Source: Spirosoma oryzicola (GTDB lineage Bacteria > Bacteroidota > Bacteroidia > Cytophagales > Spirosomataceae). From it: a DNA stretch of 64,000 nucleotides. Shown here piece after piece: positions 1 to 8,399 of the stretch. The translations under genes and the position numbers were made by a program. The stretch spans positions 1,345,501 to 1,409,500 of the forward strand of contig NZ_CP089538.1 in NCBI RefSeq assembly GCF_021233055.1, in the 5' to 3' direction. Position 1 is the stretch's first letter. Every line of letters begins with the position of its first letter. The notes under the pieces were generated by a model. That model saw nothing but the letters and a program-made list of their open reading frames with translations, did not search any database and was not told the DNA's origin.

Positions 1-799
1 AAGCTTCCGGGTCGCGCTGGTTCAGCAGGCTGACTTCGAGTTGCGAGCTGATCTGAGTGAGCGGATTTTTTAATTCGTGCGATACATTGGCCACGAACAT
101 GCGCTGTAGTCGAAACGATTCGGCAACTCGGTCGAGTAGCTGGTTGATGGTTGCCGATAGCCTCCCGATTTCGTCATTATCCTGGCGGATGGGTAGCCGT
201 TCGTCCCGGTTGTTCGGAAAGATGGCATTGAGGGTCTGGTCAATCCGCTGCATGGGCCGAAGCGCATCCCCGGCAAAAAACCATCCCGAGAAGATCGTGA
301 TACCAATAGCCAGAAAAAACAAACCGACCATTGCCCAGATCAGTTGCCGCAGAAAAGCGTCACCGTATACGTTTTCGGCGCTTGCTAGCACGACATACAT
401 ACCCGATGCGGTCATAAATCGAATACCGGAGACGTAGTAAAGACCTTGCCGAAAATCTTTTCTTTTTTTCTGCCGGATGGATTCGATCTGACTGGCCGAA
501 ACGTCAAGCGAAATGGCGTCGTTGGTTTCGTATATGACCGAATCGCGATTGTCGAATACTTTAATCTTTTGATTTGGAAGCTGATCTTTCCGGATGCGGC
601 TCAGCTGGTGGATTAGTTGTGCATCCAACCGATGAAGAATAAGCATCTCGCCCAGCGTATTGGCTTTCCGGTCGAGTCGGCGGTAAAAGTCAGAAGCGAT
701 GAAGTACCAGCAAAAGGCATAGATGCTCACAAAGGCCAATAGCAAAATGGCCGATACGAGTCCCGTAAAACGAATTGCTAGGCGATTCCGAATAGTCAT
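1..799 (-). CDS. Two-component sensor histidine kinase, C-terminus cut by window edge
   Basis: Membrane sensor kinase, partner of the response regulator that starts the operon 34 bases upstream. About 266 N-terminal residues are visible. They contain a first membrane segment near residues 9-28 (FTGLVSAILLLAFVSIYAF), a periplasmic sensor stretch of roughly 120 residues, a second membrane segment (WAMVGLFFLAIGITIFSGWF), a HAMP-like linker (ALRPMQRIDQTLNAI, then DEIGRLSATINQLLDRV) and the start of the dimerisation/phosphoacceptor helix with the H-box VSHELKNPL; the phosphorylated His is about residue 241. The ATP-binding domain lies outside the window. Family knowledge: HAMP/HisKA kinases of the CusS/ArlS type phosphorylate OmpR-class regulators. 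The stimulus cannot be told from the sequence. Confidence 0.88.
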   Translation of the reverse strand, partial: MTIRNRLAIRFTGLVSAILLLAFVSIYAFCWYFIASDFYRRLDRKANTLGEMLILHRLDAQLIHQLSRIRKDQLPNQKIKVFDNRDSVIYETNDAISLDVSASQIESIRQKKRKDFRQGLYYVSGIRFMTASGMYVVLASAENVYGDAFLRQLIWAMVGLFFLAIGITIFSGWFFAGDALRPMQRIDQTLNAIFPNNRDERLPIRQDNDEIGRLSATINQLLDRVAESFRLQRMFVANVSHELKNPLTQISSQLEVSLLNQRDPEA

Positions 800-833
800 G
801 AGCAGGTATCAGCCAGCCGCAATCTTTGGCTGG

Positions 834-1511
834 TTATTCTTCTTTAAAAACATAACCCATACCGAACTGGGTATGAATAAGCTTTTTAGGGAAATCCTTA
901 TCAATTTTTTTGCGCAGGTAATTGATATAAACCTCAACCACGTTAGTCCCCGTATCGAAGTTGAGATCCCAGACGTGTTCGGCAATGTCAGGCTTCGACA
1001 AAACCCGTCCCTGATTGCGCATCAGAAATTCCAGCAGCGCAAATTCACGGGCAGTCAGGTCGATAAGCAGGCCGTCGCGTCGCACGGTTTTGGCGTCCAG
1101 GTTCATCTCAATGCCACCGTACCGCAACGTTTGGGCCGTCATCGAGACCTGCGTGCCGCGCTTTGTCAGGGAGCGGACACGGGCCAGCAGTTCGGCAAAT
1201 TGAAACGGTTTGGTTAGGTATTGATCCGCCCCGGAATCGAAACCCGATATGCGATCATCGACTTCACCCAGCGCGGTCAGCAACAAAATAGGCGTCGTCA
1301 GGCCCTCGGCCCGTAGCTGACGGCACAGTTCAAAACCGTTCAGGCCAGGTAAGATAACGTCGGAGATGATGGCTGCGTAATTGTTTTTTAGGGCCAGCCG
1401 CTTGGCAATCAGTCCGTCGTAGGCGATGTCTACCTCAAACTGACTTTCCTCAAGCCCCTGCCGAATTGCTTGCAGCATTTTAGGTTCATCTTCGATCACT
1501 AAGAGTTTCAT
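834..1511 (-). CDS. OmpR/PhoB-family response regulator
   Basis: DNA-binding response regulator of 225 residues, the usual length for the OmpR/PhoB class. Receiver domain residues 1-118: acidic pair ED/E near residues 7-9, phosphoacceptor D51 in ISDVILPG, the conserved Thr of LLLTA near 79 and Lys101 in LTKPF. The C-terminal winged helix spans about 125-223 and contains the typical LTAREFALLEFLMRNQGRVLSK and the ending GMGYVF. It is transcribed first, with its kinase following after 34 bases, so the two form one operon. Similar pairs (CusRS, ArlRS) respond to metals or envelope state, but no target is visible here. Confidence 0.95.
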   Translation of the reverse strand: MKLLVIEDEPKMLQAIRQGLEESQFEVDIAYDGLIAKRLALKNNYAAIISDVILPGLNGFELCRQLRAEGLTTPILLLTALGEVDDRISGFDSGADQYLTKPFQFAELLARVRSLTKRGTQVSMTAQTLRYGGIEMNLDAKTVRRDGLLIDLTAREFALLEFLMRNQGRVLSKPDIAEHVWDLNFDTGTNVVEVYINYLRKKIDKDFPKKLIHTQFGMGYVFKEE

Positions 1512-1589
1512 GGTGGGGTAGAGGAGTTAAAAGTAAACAAGCGACTCCGCGTCAACGACTGTAGCTGATTATAGAGAATAAGTCAGAAC

Positions 1590-1631
1590 GCGAGGTCATG
1601 GCTATATAGGTCTAAGCAGCTATGACCTCGC
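1590..1631 (-). terminator. Hairpin between the trehalose gene and the regulator
   Basis: A 14-base inverted repeat (1590-1603 with 1618-1631, one G-T pair) centred on GCGAGGTCAT lies 19 bases after the stop of the trehalose gene. It has no strong T run, so it may terminate weakly or protect the 3' end. Confidence 0.45.
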
Positions 1632-1649
1632 TCCTGGAAATAGTTGCTG

Positions 1650-3866
1650 TTAGTGGTTGATGGCTACTTCGTCGAGTTGTTGCAGCAGCATCTCCACGTC
1701 ACGCTGGCGAGCTAGCCGGTAGCGGGCATTAGTGATTCCAGCCCCAACTTTCAGGGTGTACGCCCAGTTGGGCAACTGACGAAACATATCCTCGTCGGTC
1801 GTGTCGTCGCCCATGCTGACAATGAAATCGTAGTCCGTCTGTTCAAAAAGTTTTTGGGCAATGGTGCCTTTGCTATGCTGCGCTGTTCGCACTTCAATAA
1901 CCTTACTGCCCTGCATAACCGTTAATTTGACTGCCGACGGCGTACTGAGCAATCGTGTCGCCAGTTCAACGGCTTTTGTCTCGATGTCTTCGGCTTTAGC
2001 ATTCCGGTAATGCCAGACAATGGTCGTTTCTTTCTCTTCGATAAAAGACTCTGGATAGGCGTCAACGTATTCGTTCATCGTTGCCCGGACCGGCTCGATC
2101 CAGTCGCTGGCGGGCATATCCAGTAGTTGCCAATCCTGATCCGGTTTTTTGATAAATGAACCGTGTTCGGCAACCAGCGTTACCGGAAATCCCCGAAAAG
2201 CATTTTCCAGAAATGCCCGGTTGCGGCCGCTGATAATCGCCAGATCGTTCTGCTCGGCTAATCGGTGTAATACCGGTTGCATCGTTGGCGATAGCTGCGC
2301 TTTCGCGGGGTCGTTGACAATGGGAGCGAGCGTTCCGTCGAAATCGACCAGCAATAGCCGGTGCTGGGCTTTCTGATACGCATCGATAAAGGATTGAATC
2401 GGCAAGTTCGTTGCCAGTTCTGATTGCCAGGATTCGTCACTCATAAAGGCAGATAAAAAATTATGACTCCATCGGAAAACGTTGTGATTCTGAAGATGTT
2501 GCCGCATTTTTTGCATGCGGTCCTGTTGCTCGGCGGGTTGCATCTCCAGGGCTTCTTTTATAGCCGCCGTTACCTCCTGGGTATCTGTTGGGTTAATAAT
2601 GAGGGCATCGGGCAATTCCTGAGCGGCACCCGCCAGCTCACTTAAGATCAATACCCCCTGATTGTCGCGACGGCTGGCGATGAATTCCTTACAAACCAAA
2701 TTCATACCGTCGCGGATTGGTGTAATGAGGGCCACGTCGCAGCAGGTGTAGAGGGCAAGCAATTCCGTAAACGTCAGCGACAGGTACGAGTACACGATAG
2801 GCCGCCAGCCAATGGTACCAAACAGACCGTTGATACGTCCGACGGTTTCTTCGATCTCTCGTTTTATTTCCTGGTAATGACCGATTTTGTCCCGTGAGGG
2901 GACAACCGTCATAACGAACGTTACATTGTTATGCCAATCGGGGTTTTGGGTCAGGAAACGTTCATAACCTTGCAACCGGTAGGTGATGCCCTTTGCGTAA
3001 TCGAGCCGGTCAACCGAGAAAATGATTTTGTTGCCGTTCAATAACTGCTGATAATGCTGCCGCATCTCCGCAACGGCTTCGAGCTGGCTGCCTTCATCAA
3101 ACTTGGTAAAGTCGATACTAATCGGAAAATCGCCGACGAAAACCGACCGATTGTCCAGCACGACGCGTTGTTCAATGATGGGTAACCCAACCACTTCCGA
3201 CACATTGTGCATAAAGTGCTTGACGTAATCGGCTGTATGAAAGCCCACCACGTCAGCGCCCAGGAGCCCGTTCATCAACGCCTGCCGCCAGGTGCGGGGC
3301 AGTAGTTTGATGATCTCGAAGGTAGGAAAAGGAATGTGGAAAAAATAACCGATTGTGGCTTCCGGAACCGCTTTTCGCAGCAGATCGGGCAGTAACATCA
3401 ACTGAAAATCATGAATCCAGACCAGATCGCCGGGTTCGATGATGGAGGTCAATTCCTCCAGGAAGCGGTTATTTACCTGTTGATAAGCGTCAAAATAATT
3501 TTCCTGAAACGAAGCGAAGGTCGGGAAGTAGTGGAAAAGTGGCCAGATCAGATCGTTACAGAATCCTTCGTAAAACGCCTGATGAACATCTTCGTCCACA
3601 AAAACCGGGTGGGCGACAAAGTGCTCATCCTCAAACGCCGACTGCTGAATGTCTTTCAGACTGTTATCGCAATGACCGATCCAGTGAATTTTGGGTCCGC
3701 TGTCGCCAGCCGATTGCCCCATCTGTTCGGCCATGGAAAGGACTGCAGAAACCAGTCCGCCTGAGTTCTGGAAAAGACTAACTCCTTCTTTGGTTTGTTT
3801 GATGCTAAAAGGTAATCGATAGGCTACAATAATTAGTCGTTTGTACGTTCCATTGAGATTGCTCAT
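1650..3866 (-). CDS. otsAB: Bifunctional trehalose-6-phosphate synthase/phosphatase
   Basis: Cytoplasmic enzyme making trehalose from UDP-glucose and glucose-6-phosphate in two steps. The N-terminal part (about residues 1-470) is a GT20 synthase: LIIVAYRLPFS near the start, WIHDFQLMLLP, HIPFP, the SVDRLDYAKGI motif and DGMNLVCKEF. The C-terminal part (about 500-730) is a HAD phosphatase with the nucleophile motif VDFDGTLAP (Asp508 and Asp510), ISGRNR and GDDTTDEDMF. Such fusions are common in Bacteroidota. The longest frame begins at a TTG at 3908; ATG codons at 3884 and 3866 are more likely, and 3866 places LIIVAYR about ten residues in, as in homologues. It stands alone, so stress protection is an inference. 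Confidence 0.93.
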   Translation of the reverse strand: MSNLNGTYKRLIIVAYRLPFSIKQTKEGVSLFQNSGGLVSAVLSMAEQMGQSAGDSGPKIHWIGHCDNSLKDIQQSAFEDEHFVAHPVFVDEDVHQAFYEGFCNDLIWPLFHYFPTFASFQENYFDAYQQVNNRFLEELTSIIEPGDLVWIHDFQLMLLPDLLRKAVPEATIGYFFHIPFPTFEIIKLLPRTWRQALMNGLLGADVVGFHTADYVKHFMHNVSEVVGLPIIEQRVVLDNRSVFVGDFPISIDFTKFDEGSQLEAVAEMRQHYQQLLNGNKIIFSVDRLDYAKGITYRLQGYERFLTQNPDWHNNVTFVMTVVPSRDKIGHYQEIKREIEETVGRINGLFGTIGWRPIVYSYLSLTFTELLALYTCCDVALITPIRDGMNLVCKEFIASRRDNQGVLILSELAGAAQELPDALIINPTDTQEVTAAIKEALEMQPAEQQDRMQKMRQHLQNHNVFRWSHNFLSAFMSDESWQSELATNLPIQSFIDAYQKAQHRLLLVDFDGTLAPIVNDPAKAQLSPTMQPVLHRLAEQNDLAIISGRNRAFLENAFRGFPVTLVAEHGSFIKKPDQDWQLLDMPASDWIEPVRATMNEYVDAYPESFIEEKETTIVWHYRNAKAEDIETKAVELATRLLSTPSAVKLTVMQGSKVIEVRTAQHSKGTIAQKLFEQTDYDFIVSMGDDTTDEDMFRQLPNWAYTLKVGAGITNARYRLARQRDVEMLLQQLDEVAINH

Positions 3867-4152
3867 GTAGTTTTTGCGCTCCATAACTAGAGCTTGGTAC
3901 CAGTACAAAAAACGGTCGGTTAACTTAAAATGTTCTTAGTCAACTATTAGAAAATCCTTAGAATCTGGTCGGATTGGCTTTTAAATACGCTTTCGACAAA
4001 GTGCGTACGAGTTTGCCACTGTTGTTGGCAACGGGGCGGACCATTTCTTTTACTCGGCTAAACATGTACCTTGCGACCCCGAATCCGATACTAAACGGAC
4101 CTCGGATCTGCGTATGGAAACTGGACATACTACTGCTGCTGTTGGCCTTACG

Positions 4153-5610
4153 ATGGCAGATCATACAATTTCACCGCAACGTATTCATGTTTCTTCTGAA
4201 GTTGGTACCCTAAAACGCTTACTGATTCACAGCCCTGATCGGGGTTTAGGAAAAGTGGTGCCGTCCAAAGCGCAGGACTGGCTCTTTGAAGATATTGTGC
4301 ACCTCGACATGATGCGTCGGGATGAGTACGATTACTATGTTAAGCTTCTTTTATATTTTTTAGATCCTGATAAAGTACAGGGGAAAATAAAGGAACTGGG
4401 ACCCGACAGCGACCGGTCCTTTTTCAAACCCGATCATGCGGATTACTTTCAGTCGGATAAGGTAATTGATATTCAGCGGCTACTGGCCGATATCCTGGCC
4501 GACGAATCGATTCGGATTCGGTTAATTGCCGCCATCTGCGGTATCGAGCGGACATCGTTCCGAACGCAGCAACAGCTCAACGAGTACGAGCCGGCAGAAT
4601 TGGCCAAGATTATGATCTCGGGTTCGCTGCCGGATCTGACGATGCTGTTTGCGCCACTGCCTAACTTTATCTTTACCCGCGATATTGGTATTGTCATCAA
4701 CGATCATATTCTGCTCAACAAGCCCGCCAAGCTTGCCCGCACGCGCGAAGCGTTGTTGACCCAATACATCTTTTTTAATCATCCGCTGTTTGCCGATTAT
4801 CAGGACAAGATCATTGAAATACCGGATAACGAACACGCTTTTTTGTTGCCCGATGTGGACGTAAATCGGGATGTGACGCGCTCAACGCTCGAAGGGGGCG
4901 ATGTGATGATGATTGCCAAACGCCACCTGATGATTGGCGTTAGTGAACGAACAACGCTGTATGCCGCCCAGCAGGTTATGCGACTGGTATTCGATAAAAA
5001 TCTGGTCGATACGGTTACGGTTCTTAAGATTCCTAAAAAGCGGGATTACATGCACATCGATACGATTTTCACGCAGGTGAAGCGTAACGTTTGGGTGCTG
5101 CTGGGAGCGCTGGCTCGCACGGGAGACGACGTAAAACAACGGGACGTTATTCATTTTTTTGCGCCTAAAGACGTATCGGAAGACCTTAAAATTCTTCAAT
5201 TTATCAAAGGTCTGGAGCACAAGCCCATTGAGATTGAGAACCTTGAAGATCTGTTAGCCGACATCAGCAAGAACGATCTGGGAGCCACCGAACCTGCCCG
5301 GTTTATCTACTCCGGTAACAACGAATTTCCATTTGGAGCCAGAGAGCAATGGACCGATTCCTGTAACTTGCTGGCCCTGAAAGATGGCGTTGTGATCGGG
5401 TATGACCGGAACGAAAAAACGGCGGAGGCATTCCGACAAGCCGGTTTCGATGTAGTAGGAGCCGCTGTTTTACTGGACCGTTTTGAGCGTGGAGAATCGT
5501 CGCCGGAAACGATTGAAAATACGTTTATCATGCTGCCCTCGGCGGAGCTAAGCCGCGCTCGTGGCGGTTCTCATTGCATGAGCCTGCCTCTGCTAAGGGA
5601 AGAATTATAA
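4153..5610 (+). CDS. arcA: Arginine deiminase-family hydrolase
   Basis: Guanidino-group-modifying enzyme of the arginine deiminase superfamily, predicted to turn arginine into citrulline and ammonia in the cytoplasm. Signature elements in order: the N-terminal strand LKRLLIHSP, FTRD near residue 175, EGGD near 256, the HIDT motif near 300, WTDSCNLLAL, and the catalytic Cys (C475) in GGSHCMS at the C-terminus. About 485 residues is longer than classical ArcA (about 410), with an extra segment between the N-terminal part and FTRD. ATG codons at 4114 and 4153 are both in frame; 4153 gives MADHTIS and fits the family better. A terminator-like hairpin separates it from the citrulline hydrolase gene that follows. 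Substrate is inferred from motifs and neighbour. Confidence 0.82.
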   Translation: MADHTISPQRIHVSSEVGTLKRLLIHSPDRGLGKVVPSKAQDWLFEDIVHLDMMRRDEYDYYVKLLLYFLDPDKVQGKIKELGPDSDRSFFKPDHADYFQSDKVIDIQRLLADILADESIRIRLIAAICGIERTSFRTQQQLNEYEPAELAKIMISGSLPDLTMLFAPLPNFIFTRDIGIVINDHILLNKPAKLARTREALLTQYIFFNHPLFADYQDKIIEIPDNEHAFLLPDVDVNRDVTRSTLEGGDVMMIAKRHLMIGVSERTTLYAAQQVMRLVFDKNLVDTVTVLKIPKKRDYMHIDTIFTQVKRNVWVLLGALARTGDDVKQRDVIHFFAPKDVSEDLKILQFIKGLEHKPIEIENLEDLLADISKNDLGATEPARFIYSGNNEFPFGAREQWTDSCNLLALKDGVVIGYDRNEKTAEAFRQAGFDVVGAAVLLDRFERGESSPETIENTFIMLPSAELSRARGGSHCMSLPLLREEL

Positions 5611-5619
5611 GAATGGCGC

Positions 5620-5659
5620 GTGTCCTGGCCGGATGCCTGTGGGTAGATGGTCAGGACAC
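5620..5659 (+). terminator. Terminator after the arginine deiminase gene
   Basis: An 11-base stem (5620-5630 with 5649-5659, GTGTCCTG/CAGGACAC core) is followed directly by TTTTG, 10 bases after the stop codon. It could end the upstream transcript or attenuate read-through into ctlX. Confidence 0.6.
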
Positions 5660-5666
5660 TTTTGCG

Positions 5667-5696
5667 TTGATTTATGTAACTTGCTTTCTAATTCTG
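5667..5696 (+). promoter_or_regulatory. Possible promoter for ctlX
   Basis: TTG (5667-5669), a 19-base spacer and TAATTCTG (5689-5696) match the Bacteroidota TTG-N19-TAnnTTTG pattern with one mismatch. It lies just after the hairpin and would start transcription only about 10 bases before the ATG. Confidence 0.35.
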
Positions 5697-5712
5697 ACTA
5701 ACCAAGTAATCC

Positions 5713-6642
5713 ATGCAATCACAGGCTACTTCGAGAATTCTCATGATTCGTCCGGTTAATTTCGGATTCAACACCGAAACCGCCGATTCCAATGCGTTTC
5801 AGAATCGTGATCTGGCTGCGCAGGCGAAGGATGTAGCTCAGGAAGATGCACAGCGCGAATTCAACGAAATGGCGCGCCAGCTTCAGGCTATGGGCGTTGA
5901 GGTAATGATCTATGACGACACGACTGATCCGTACACACCTGACTCGATTTTCCCCAATAATTGGGTGTCGTTTCATGCCAGCGGCAAGGTAGTTCTGTAT
6001 CCGATGCAGGCTGCAAACCGTCGGCTCGAACGACGTCCGGATATCATCAACGATCTGGCCGAACGGTTCGACGTGGCTAACATCATCGATCTAACCTATT
6101 TTGAGCAGGAAGGTAAATTTCTGGAAGGAACGGGTAGCCTGGTGCTGGATCGGATGAACCGGGTTGCTTTTGCTGGTCTGTCGCCCCGCACGCATCCTGA
6201 TGTGCTGGCGGAGTTTGCGCGCCGGACGGGTTATCGGACGGTCTCCTTTCAAGCGGCTGATGCAAACGGAAATGCCGTTTATCATACCAACGTGCTCATG
6301 TGCATTGGCGATACGTTTGCGGTCGTTTGTCTGTCAGCAATCACCGATCCCGACGAGCGACTGATGGTTCGGCAGGAACTGGAACGATTGCAAAAACGAG
6401 TGATTGATATTTCGCTGGAACAGATGGCCAATTTTGCCGGAAACATGCTGATGGTTCAGACGCAGAAAGGGCAAAAACTACTTGTGATGTCAACCCGTGC
6501 TTACCAGTCGTTGACGCCTAAGCAAATTGACCTGCTGGACGATTACGTAACGCTGTTACATTTCGACCTTTCTACAATCGAAGGCAATGGCGGTGGTTCG
6601 GCCCGGTGTATGATGGCTGAGGTACACCTGCCGATAAAGTAA
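5713..6642 (+). CDS. ctlX: Citrulline hydrolase CtlX (amidinotransferase fold)
   Basis: A 309-residue member of the amidinotransferase/arginine deiminase fold that matches the CtlX citrulline-utilization hydrolase family, which splits citrulline to ornithine, ammonia and CO2. Visible signatures: RPVNFGFN near the N-terminus, SIFPNNWVSFH near 80, EGTGSLVLDR near 140, the catalytic His in VYHTNVLM near 195, and the catalytic Cys (C299) in GGSARCMMAEVH. No signal peptide, so cytoplasmic. It follows the arginine deiminase-family gene after 102 bases on the same strand, and the two would carry arginine to ornithine without carbamoyl phosphate. Activity is inferred from family and context. Confidence 0.85.
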   Translation: MQSQATSRILMIRPVNFGFNTETADSNAFQNRDLAAQAKDVAQEDAQREFNEMARQLQAMGVEVMIYDDTTDPYTPDSIFPNNWVSFHASGKVVLYPMQAANRRLERRPDIINDLAERFDVANIIDLTYFEQEGKFLEGTGSLVLDRMNRVAFAGLSPRTHPDVLAEFARRTGYRTVSFQAADANGNAVYHTNVLMCIGDTFAVVCLSAITDPDERLMVRQELERLQKRVIDISLEQMANFAGNMLMVQTQKGQKLLVMSTRAYQSLTPKQIDLLDDYVTLLHFDLSTIEGNGGGSARCMMAEVHLPIK

Positions 6643-6652
6643 TAGGCAATCG

Positions 6653-6710
6653 GTATGGCTTATGCTGGCAGACGTTGAACGACAGACGTACCGATCACCA
6701 TAAGCCATAC
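6653..6710. terminator. Inverted repeat between convergent genes
   Basis: GTATGGCTTATG (6653-6664) and its exact complement (6699-6710) flank a 34-base loop between ctlX and the convergent oxidoreductase gene. The right arm ends two bases before the stop codon of the latter. Probably a two-way terminator, though without T runs. Confidence 0.4.
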
Positions 6711-6711
6711 A

Positions 6712-7743
6712 TTACAGCGTTGTCCCCTCCGCAGACTGGTAAATGCGTCCGACGATTTCCTGCAAAATCGCGCCCTGGGCTCCCGTGCACACCGTAGAGG
6801 GCTTTCCCTGGCAGGCATCTAGAAAAGCAGCTGTATTTTTCAATTGAATATCAACTTCTTCCAGATACGGAAATTGAACATCGGCCAGCTCACCGGCCAG
6901 TTCGGTATGAAGTGTAAACGGAAATAAGTTGACTCCGCCTTTACTGCCGAAAATCTCCAGATTTCGGTTTCGGTCGGACTGCGCATTCAGCGCGAACGAT
7001 GCAGACAGCATAATCGACGCTTTGTTTGGAAACGAAAGGTAAGCGGTGCCCGCATCTTCAACGCCAAACTTTGCAGGGTCCCAGCTGCCCATAAGCCCTT
7101 TTCCTCCGGCCTTTCCAATGAGATCGTACGTATTGCCTAGGACCTGATCGGGGGTTGGGTAGTCCAGCGCACAGAGCGCCAAGTCGAGTACGTGTACACC
7201 AAGATCCATGAGTGCACCACCGCCCTGCATCGCTTTGTCGGTAAAATGTCCCCAGCCCGGAATACCGCGCCGACGCAGGAAGTTGGCTTTGATGTGATAA
7301 ATATCGCCCAACAACCCATCCGCCTTGCAGCGCATCAACAACGCCCATTCGCTCGTTTGTCGGAGCTGGAGGTTGTAAGCCAGTGTCAGTCCTTTTTCTA
7401 CGGCCAGATCAGCCATCTCACGGGCGTTCTGGGCGGTTATAGCGGGCGGCTTCTCGCAGAAAACATGGCAGTTGTGCGCCAGTGCTTCCATCGTCTGTGG
7501 ATAATGCAGGTAGTTGGGCGTACAGATCACGACCACATCGGGGGCACATTGACGGTACAGTTCCGCCGTATGGGCAAAAGCGTGTGGAATATCGTGTTTA
7601 TCGGCCAGAGCGCGGGCTTTACCAAGATCGCGGCTGCAAACCGCCACAACGGCTACCTGATCGGACAACTGCTTCAGCGCAGGAATATGGTTTTTATCGG
7701 CAATGTTTCCACCGCCGATGATGGCTGCTTTCAGAATCGACAT
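6712..7743 (-). CDS. Gfo/Idh/MocA-family NAD(P)-dependent oxidoreductase
   Basis: Cytoplasmic dehydrogenase of 343 residues, without a signal peptide. The N-terminal Rossmann fold has the dinucleotide loop GGGNIADKNH near residue 10, followed by VVVICTPNYLHYP near 75 and the family hallmark CEKPPA near 97, in which the Lys takes part in catalysis. The C-terminal alpha/beta domain contains GGGALMDLGVHVLDL near 178 with the conserved D and H. Family members oxidise or reduce sugars, inositols or related polyols; no substrate can be assigned. It is divergent from marR across a 140-base gap and convergent with ctlX. It differs from the Tat-exported paralogue at 29510-30835. Confidence 0.88.
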   Translation of the reverse strand: MSILKAAIIGGGNIADKNHIPALKQLSDQVAVVAVCSRDLGKARALADKHDIPHAFAHTAELYRQCAPDVVVICTPNYLHYPQTMEALAHNCHVFCEKPPAITAQNAREMADLAVEKGLTLAYNLQLRQTSEWALLMRCKADGLLGDIYHIKANFLRRRGIPGWGHFTDKAMQGGGALMDLGVHVLDLALCALDYPTPDQVLGNTYDLIGKAGGKGLMGSWDPAKFGVEDAGTAYLSFPNKASIMLSASFALNAQSDRNRNLEIFGSKGGVNLFPFTLHTELAGELADVQFPYLEEVDIQLKNTAAFLDACQGKPSTVCTGAQGAILQEIVGRIYQSAEGTTL

Positions 7744-7826
7744 GCCGTAAAGAAACGAAAGACGACTGATTTACTGACATGTTCACCAGATGTAGGCAAC
7801 GAACTTTTACTCTTTTTTTAAATTTT

Positions 7827-7841
7827 GTTTGCACATACAAA
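7827..7841 (+). promoter_or_regulatory. Putative MarR operator 1
   Basis: TTTGCACATACAAA is a TTTG-n6-CAAA dyad that covers the -33 element of the marR promoter. Fourteen bases (GTTTGCACATACAA, 7827-7840) recur exactly, inverted, at 8367-8380 just beyond marR. The position fits autorepression by MarR binding. Confidence 0.6.
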
Positions 7842-7859
7842 TATTAGCTTATACTTTTG
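7828..7859 (+). promoter_or_regulatory. Bacteroidota-type promoter of marR
   Basis: TTTG (7828-7831), a 20-base spacer and TACTTTTG (7852-7859) match the sigma-ABfr consensus TTTG-N19/21-TAnnTTTG. Transcription would begin near 7865, which rules out the in-frame TTG at 7857 as start and supports the ATG at 7884. Confidence 0.65.
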
Positions 7860-7883
7860 ATCCACCAATCTGAAAGAAGAGTT

Positions 7884-8345
7884 ATGAACGTAACAAATGA
7901 AGTAGTAGAAGGGGAGAAAACCGAAACCCGGTTTAGTGCCTGTCTACTGTTTTCTGCCAATGCGCTGGCTCGGGCCATCACGGCGATTGGTGACGAGGAG
8001 TTCGGAAAGTTTGGGATGTGCTATTCACACGCGTATCTGTTGTGTGAAGTTGTCGGACAGCCGGGTATAACCCCATCGCAGCTAAGCGAAACGCTTTACC
8101 TGACGCCATCGACAATCACTCGGTTGGTGGAAAAGTTAGAGCAAAAGCAGTTGGTTCGGCGCGAATCGGAGGGTAAAAAAACCCTGATCTATCCGACCGC
8201 CGAAGGAGAAGCGCTGCAACCTGCCATTTCCCAGGCTTGGGATAAAGTAGGCGAACGCTACTCAAAAGCAATTGGCGAAACAAACGTCTGCCAGTTGACG
8301 CAGCAGGTTTTTAAGGCTACCCAGGCATTGGGCGAAGGCCTGTAA
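7884..8345 (+). CDS. MarR-family transcriptional regulator
   Basis: Winged-helix regulator of 153 residues, a normal length for MarR proteins. The helix-turn-helix and wing are visible as PSQLSETLYLTPSTITRLVEKLEQKQLV near residues 65-92 and RRESEGKKTLIYPTAEG. Flanking helices form the dimer region. The longer frame opens with a TTG at 7857, but a promoter -7 element overlaps that codon, so the ATG at 7884 was chosen. The same 14-base sequence occurs upstream of the gene and again, inverted, just after it, suggesting that the protein controls itself and the following small reading frame. Ligand unknown; MarR proteins usually sense phenolics or oxidants. Confidence 0.9.
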   Translation: MNVTNEVVEGEKTETRFSACLLFSANALARAITAIGDEEFGKFGMCYSHAYLLCEVVGQPGITPSQLSETLYLTPSTITRLVEKLEQKQLVRRESEGKKTLIYPTAEGEALQPAISQAWDKVGERYSKAIGETNVCQLTQQVFKATQALGEGL

Positions 8346-8366
8346 GACCTATTTTTACAAAATTTG

Positions 8367-8380
8367 TTGTATGTGCAAAC
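8367..8380 (-). promoter_or_regulatory. Putative MarR operator 2
   Basis: Exact inverted copy of the 14-base GTTTGCACATACAA found upstream of marR. It sits 22 bases after the marR stop and 19 bases before the ATG of the 69-residue frame. Confidence 0.5.
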
Positions 8381-8399
8381 AAGATAACTACTAACCGCT

